Source: Lachnospiraceae bacterium (lineage in GTDB: Bacteria; Bacillota; Clostridia; Lachnospirales; Lachnospiraceae). From it: 38,823 nt of DNA. The stretch is from positions 1-38,823 of the forward strand of contig JAIKVP010000108.1 of the NCBI GenBank assembly GCA_024685635.1, written 5' to 3'. The notes below the pieces were generated by a model. The model worked only from the letters and a program-made list of their open reading frames with translations, was not told the origin of the DNA and did not search any database. Position 1 is the stretch's first letter. Every line of letters starts with the position of its first letter. Positions 35,157 to 38,823 of this stretch are shown piece by piece. The position numbers were made by a program, and so were the translations under genes.

Positions 35157-37076
35157 ATGAACATCAAATTTCAAATATGTGCATTAATTATATTGCTTGT
35201 CATCCTTCTTCTTTATTCTTTTCAAAGAAAGGTTAAACTCTATTCAGAGATATTGTTCTTAAACATTCTCTTTGTTTCTATAATAAGTGTAGCACTTGAT
35301 ATCATCTCAATCGTGGCAATTACTCATATGGACAAAATAAGTCAATCTTTTCTAGACTTCATCTGTAAGGCATATCCTATAGCATTAGTATTAGAAGCTA
35401 CAGTATGCCTTATTTATACCCTGTATGACGTCTTAAGCTACAAGCATTTTAGAATTGCGCAAGTATCTTCTATAGTATACTTTTTAGCAGGGGCAATTAT
35501 TGTGGCGATACTTCCTATTAAGTATCACGTTGAAGGAAGCGTTATCTTTACATACGGTCCTGCCATTCAAACAACTTATATATTTGCATTTTTTGCAATT
35601 GTTTTGATGTTTGCATTAGTTACGATATATAGCAAATACATGAATCCACAGCGATTAATAGTAATGCGTTTGTGGCTTATTCTATGGATTTTATGTGCAT
35701 CAATTCAGATGATAAACAATGCTCTCTTGTTAGTTGGCTTTGGCAGTGCTGTTGCTGTTATGATTATCTATGCACTCTTAGAGAATCCGATGGTAGGAAC
35801 AGACCGCTCTACCGGTGTATTTAACGCAGAGATGCTAAAGCTATACATGGCAGAGAAATATAGCTGGGGCAGACAGTTTGCCACTCTTACTATATTTATT
35901 AACTATCGTTCAGACAGAACGGCCGACAGCTATGAGAATCCTCTCCTAACTAAGGCTATTACTGAATATCTGCTCAATTTCAAGAATGCCCAAACCTTTA
36001 GAAATTCTACATTTGGCTTTACTATGGCATTTGACAATGTAGACGATTTAAATGACACATTTGAAATGATCAGAAAACGTTTTAAGCGCTACTGGGATTA
36101 TGATCCTAAGAGAGAGCCAGCAGTTATGATTACTCCAGTTTACTTTGTCATGGAGGACAGCTCCGTTGCAGAAAATGCCGAAGAGATTAACGCTATGCTT
36201 AATCGCCAGCTAAATTCCGGCATGGCCTATTCTGAAGAGAGAATCATAAATGTCGACGCTACACAAATAGCAGAAACCAGAGAATTTAACATCATAAAGG
36301 GCGAGATTCAGGACGCTATCAGGGACGATCGTATAGTAGTTCACTATCAGCCAATCTACTCTACTGCCGAGGACAAGTTCGTATCGGCTGAGGCTTTGGT
36401 TAGAATGCTTGATAAGGACGGCAACTTGGTTTCACCAGGTCGCTTTATTCCTGTAGCTGAATCGACAGGCCAGATTAAAGAGCTTGGAACCATCATTTTC
36501 AAAAAGAGCTGTCAGTTCATACATAACAACCGTATCCGAGAACACGGTATGCATTATATAGAAGTAAACTTGTCAGTTGTTCAGTGCGAAAAGAAACGAA
36601 TAGCTGAGGAGCTTAAGCAAATAATCGACAACTATGACATTACACCTGATTTGATCAACCTAGAGTTAACTGAGTCCTCTACCATTCACTCAAGAGAAAA
36701 TGTTATAGCTAACATGCAGAAAATGGTCGACTACGGTTTTCAGTTCTGCTTAGACGATTTCGGAAGCGGTGAGGCTAACCTAAACTACATTATAGATATG
36801 CCGGTCGCAATCGTTAAGTTTGATATGGACTTAACCCAGGCTTATTTTAAGAACGAAAGAGCTAACAAGGTTATGACCACTATCGTCAACATGGCTCATG
36901 ATATGGGCCTAAAATGCGTATCAGAAGGTGTCGAGACCAGGGAACAGTTAGATGCCATGAGAAAGCTTGGAATTGACTATATTCAGGGTTACTACTTCTC
37001 TAAGCCAATTGCAGGCGACGAGTTTATGAAGCTTGTAGATAAGCAAAACAAGATAAGCCCTAAAAAGAAAAGATAG
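35157..37076 (+). CDS. Membrane-bound EAL c-di-GMP phosphodiesterase with degenerate GGDEF-like region
   Basis: This 639-residue protein probably hydrolyses cyclic di-GMP. About seven hydrophobic helices (residues about 3-208) form an N-terminal sensor of unrecognised type. Residues about 215-370 look like a degenerate GGDEF domain: the STGVFN start is present but no GGDEF motif. The EAL domain (about 380-630) keeps the catalytic set: EALVR near 411, Asn in EVNLS, Glu in LELTES, DDFGSG near 532, Lys in VKFD, EGVET and QGYYFSKP near 610, so it should be active. The start follows AAAGGAGGCGGCAAT, with GACGCTTAAA upstream. It may tune motility or matrix formation; the adjacent secreted protein gene is a possible but unproven partner. 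Confidence 0.9.
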   Translation: MNIKFQICALIILLVILLLYSFQRKVKLYSEILFLNILFVSIISVALDIISIVAITHMDKISQSFLDFICKAYPIALVLEATVCLIYTLYDVLSYKHFRIAQVSSIVYFLAGAIIVAILPIKYHVEGSVIFTYGPAIQTTYIFAFFAIVLMFALVTIYSKYMNPQRLIVMRLWLILWILCASIQMINNALLLVGFGSAVAVMIIYALLENPMVGTDRSTGVFNAEMLKLYMAEKYSWGRQFATLTIFINYRSDRTADSYENPLLTKAITEYLLNFKNAQTFRNSTFGFTMAFDNVDDLNDTFEMIRKRFKRYWDYDPKREPAVMITPVYFVMEDSSVAENAEEINAMLNRQLNSGMAYSEERIINVDATQIAETREFNIIKGEIQDAIRDDRIVVHYQPIYSTAEDKFVSAEALVRMLDKDGNLVSPGRFIPVAESTGQIKELGTIIFKKSCQFIHNNRIREHGMHYIEVNLSVVQCEKKRIAEELKQIIDNYDITPDLINLELTESSTIHSRENVIANMQKMVDYGFQFCLDDFGSGEANLNYIIDMPVAIVKFDMDLTQAYFKNERANKVMTTIVNMAHDMGLKCVSEGVETREQLDAMRKLGIDYIQGYYFSKPIAGDEFMKLVDKQNKISPKKKR

Positions 37077-37105
37077 CATTCAATTAGATTACATAAAGAT
37101 TCAGA

Positions 37106-37143
37106 AACAGTCTGTTTAACAAATGTTAGACAGGCTGTTTTTT
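37106..37143 (+). terminator. Terminator of the EAL gene
   Basis: An extended stem AACAGTCTGTTTAACA/TGTTAGACAGGCTGTT, with a tiny loop and one wobble, runs into TTTTTT about 30 bases after the stop. Confidence 0.93.
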
Positions 37144-37207
37144 CTTATTATGTGGTCTATATTCATTCTAAAGAAAATGTGAATTTCAAAACTTCACAAA
37201 AAATTTG

Positions 37208-37236
37208 TTGATTATATAGAAATATAATGATACAAT
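37208..37236 (+). promoter_or_regulatory. Promoter of the Lys-rich/Ala-coil secreted protein gene
   Basis: TTGATT (37208-37213) and TACAAT (37231-37236) are 17 bases apart. Upstream TGTGAA and TTCACA half-sites (37179-37199) form an inverted repeat with a 9-base spacer. The leader of about 60 bases contains GACGCTTAAAATTAAGC (37248-37264), which includes a GCTTAA-AA-TTAAGC palindrome, and a strong AAGGAGG. Confidence 0.75.
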
Positions 37237-37303
37237 ACACAACGGAAGACGCTTAAAATTAAGCAACATTTATTCTCAACAATATTTCTAAGGAGGAAAC
37301 AAA

Positions 37304-38650
37304 ATGAAGAAAACCAAAAGGTTATGTGCATTTGTTTTAGCATTTGCACTCGTGTTCACAACAGCATTCGCTTCTGTTAACAACGCAAGCGCTGCTAAAA
37401 AGGTTGTTAAGTCTGTTAAAGTAACAGGCCTTAAGAAAACCACAACTATGAAGGTTGGTGCTAGCAAGACAGTTAAGGTTACTGTCAAGGCTACTGTCAA
37501 GGCTACTAAGAAGAACAAGGCATTCGGTAAGTTCAAAGTAACTTCAAGCAAGAAGGCTGTTGTTAAGGTAACTAAGGTTAAATGTGTTAACCCTGGTAAG
37601 AAGGGTTCTTTCAAGCTTACAGCTAAGAAGGCTGGTACAGCTAAGATTACAATTAAAACAGTTAAGAAGAACGCAAAAAAGAAAGTAATCAAGAAGACAT
37701 TCACTATTAAGGTTAAGAAGGCTGCTGCAGCTAGTACAACAGAGGCTACTACTACAACAACTGAGGCAGCTACAACTCAGGCAGCTCCTACTGTAGCATC
37801 TGCTGAGGCTAAGGTTAAGGATGCTACTGCTGCTCTTAATACTGCTAAGGCTTCTGCTGAGGCTGCTAAGAAGGCTGTTGCTTCTGCTGAGGCTAAATTA
37901 GCTACCGCTTCTGCTAACGCTGAGGCTGCTAAGGCTAAACTTGCTAAGACATCTTCTGCTGACGCTGCTGCTTATGCTGCTGCTTCTGCTGAGGCTGCTT
38001 CTGCTGACGCTGCACTCGCTACTGCACAGAAGGAACTTACAGATGCTAAGGCTGCTCAGACTGCTGCTGACGCTGCTGTTAAGGCTGCTGAGGCTGATTT
38101 AGCTGCTGCTAACAAAGAGTTAGAGGCTGCTAAGGCTGCTGCTTCAGGTGATGCTAAGGCTTCTAGTGACGCATCTAGCAACGCTTCTAAGGACGCTGCT
38201 TCTAAGGATGCATCTAGCAACGCTTCTAGCAATGCTTCTAGCAACGCTTCTAGCAATGCTTCTAGCAATGCTTCTAGCAACGCTTCTAGCAATGCTTCTA
38301 GCAACGCTGCTTCTAAGGATGCTGCTTCTAAGGACGCTGTAGCTGCTGAGAAAGAGTTAACAACTGCTACTGCATCATATGAGGCTACTAAAAAGGCTAC
38401 TGCTTCTGCTGAGGCTAAAGTAACTGCTGCTTCTGCTGAGGCTGCTTCTGCTAACGCTAAGCTCGCTTCTGCTGATGCTTCAAGTAACGCTACTGCTTCT
38501 GCTGAGGCTACTTCCGCTAATGCTAAGCTTACTACTGCACAGAAGGAACTTACAGATGCTAAGGCTGCTGAAGCTACTGCAAAGAACGCTGTCGATGCCG
38601 CTCAGAAGAAGTATGACGATGCACTTGCTAAATACAAGAGCTACAAATAA
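37304..38650 (+). CDS. Secreted protein: Lys-rich Big_2-like domain, Ala-rich coiled coils, SNAS repeats
   Basis: I do not recognise this 448-residue protein as a named family. A signal peptide (1 to about 31, ending NNASAA) precedes a domain of about 110 residues with one Lys in every three to four (about 32-140), shaped like a Big_2 Ig fold (VKSVKVTG, VTSSKKAVVKV, LTAKKAGTAKITIKT). A Thr/Glu linker follows (about 141-163). Then come an Ala/Glu/Lys coiled coil (about 164-281), a tetrapeptide SNAS tract (about 283-338) and a second coiled coil (about 345-445). There are almost no aromatic residues in the rod and no sortase motif. Ala is coded almost only by GCT, suggesting high expression. 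A basic wall-binding head carrying a rod-like stalk is my inference. Promoter, ribosome binding site and terminator are all strong. Confidence 0.8.
   Translation: MKKTKRLCAFVLAFALVFTTAFASVNNASAAKKVVKSVKVTGLKKTTTMKVGASKTVKVTVKATVKATKKNKAFGKFKVTSSKKAVVKVTKVKCVNPGKKGSFKLTAKKAGTAKITIKTVKKNAKKKVIKKTFTIKVKKAAAASTTEATTTTTEAATTQAAPTVASAEAKVKDATAALNTAKASAEAAKKAVASAEAKLATASANAEAAKAKLAKTSSADAAAYAAASAEAASADAALATAQKELTDAKAAQTAADAAVKAAEADLAAANKELEAAKAAASGDAKASSDASSNASKDAASKDASSNASSNASSNASSNASSNASSNASSNASSNAASKDAASKDAVAAEKELTTATASYEATKKATASAEAKVTAASAEAASANAKLASADASSNATASAEATSANAKLTTAQKELTDAKAAEATAKNAVDAAQKKYDDALAKYKSYK
38210..38305 (+). repeat. 12-bp minisatellite coding for SNAS repeats
   Basis: Eight consecutive copies of GCNTCTAGCAAY; the first has GCA, the others GCT. 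The Asn codon ends C,T,C,T,T,C,T,C, suggesting growth through 24-bp units. Degenerate copies lie at 38159-38182. Changes in copy number keep the reading frame. Confidence 0.95.
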
Positions 38651-38680
38651 TTATTAAATAATTATAATAAAACGTATATT

Positions 38681-38713
38681 AACCTCGGTGTTAAAAGACA
38701 CCGAGGTTTTTTT
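38681..38713 (+). terminator. Terminator of the SNAS-repeat protein gene
   Basis: A perfect 11-bp stem AACCTCGGTGT/ACACCGAGGTT is followed by an unbroken T-run, about 30 bases after the stop. Confidence 0.95.
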
Positions 38714-38758
38714 GTGCTATAATATTTTTATAATAGCATTTGATAAGGAGCGGTTATC

Positions 38759-38823
38759 ATGACAATAGACGAAAGCTTTAGAATTCTTAATATAGAGAAG
38801 ATCAAGGACACTGAGCTTATCTT
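38759..38823 (+). CDS. Start of a gene cut by the window edge, possibly a J-domain protein
   Basis: An ATG follows AAGGAG by 9 bases and opens a frame reading MTIDESFRILNIEKIKDTEL to the edge. The pattern FRILNI...KD.E.I resembles the first helix of DnaJ-like J domains in Firmicutes, but the HPD motif, if any, lies outside. The gene call is good; the family is a guess. Confidence 0.5.
   Translation, partial: MTIDESFRILNIEKIKDTELI

Noticed and set aside
38056..38342. Long Leu-rich frames on both strands across the Ala-rich gene.
   Set aside because: They arise because GCT-rich, 12-bp repeated DNA lacks stops in other frames; they have no ribosome binding site.

Overview
The window looks like a chromosomal segment from a low-GC Firmicute of the Lachnospiraceae type (rumen or gut Butyrivibrio/Pseudobutyrivibrio-like). 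This rests on gene content and order, AAGGAGG-type ribosome binding sites, near-consensus sigma-A promoters, a CIRCE element, a DUF5721-like protein, DUF6273- and LRR_5-type secreted proteins and GH5 cellulases. No database search was possible; the genus is inference. No phage, CRISPR array, rRNA or complete insertion sequence was seen.

Layout. (1) 1-4.1 kb, minus: a tRNA-Pro(CGG) apparently co-transcribed with a PlsC-type acyltransferase, then a secreted DUF6273/LRR-like protein with its own promoter and terminator. (2) 4.1-16.7 kb, minus: a long translation/cell-cycle operon read as yicC, gmk, rpoZ, priA, def, fmt, rsmB, rlmN, prpC, prkC, rsgA, with rpe after a terminator. It couples GTP synthesis, RNA polymerase assembly, replication restart, N-formyl-Met handling, rRNA methylation, ribosome assembly and PASTA-kinase/PP2C signalling. 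(3) 16.7-19.3 kb, minus: a Nudix hydrolase, a 52-bp palindrome made of two IS3-like ends, and a small protein plus DUF697-type GTPase pair. (4) 19.4-25.1 kb, minus: two tandem, closely related GH5 endoglucanases, one large and multimodular, one compact and very lysine-rich. (5) 25.4-28.8 kb, minus: ilvC, a FadR-type GntR regulator and an M18 aminopeptidase. Two copies of a GTTGT-N3-ACAAC palindrome overlap the ilvC start region and are good candidates for the regulator's operators. (6) 28.9-31.1 kb, minus: a zinc-ribbon membrane protein overlapping a TPM-domain protein. (7) 31.2 kb to the end, plus: a DUF4349 lipoprotein, a DUF5721-like protein, htpG behind a perfect CIRCE, a membrane-bound EAL phosphodiesterase, an unusual secreted protein with a lysine-rich domain and Ala-rich coiled coils around a 12-bp minisatellite, and the first codons of another gene.

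The features most worth following up are the ilvC double operator, the secreted Lys-rich/Ala-coil/SNAS-repeat protein, the charge-diverged GH5 pair, the CIRCE hairpin that may double as a terminator before htpG, the promoter-proximal dyads and repeats shared by secreted-protein and c-di-GMP genes, and the perfect 23-bp inverted repeat next to the M18 gene. No intergenic stretch exceeds 300 bases; the larger ones (about 180-290 bases) are covered by the promoter, operator, repeat and terminator entries.
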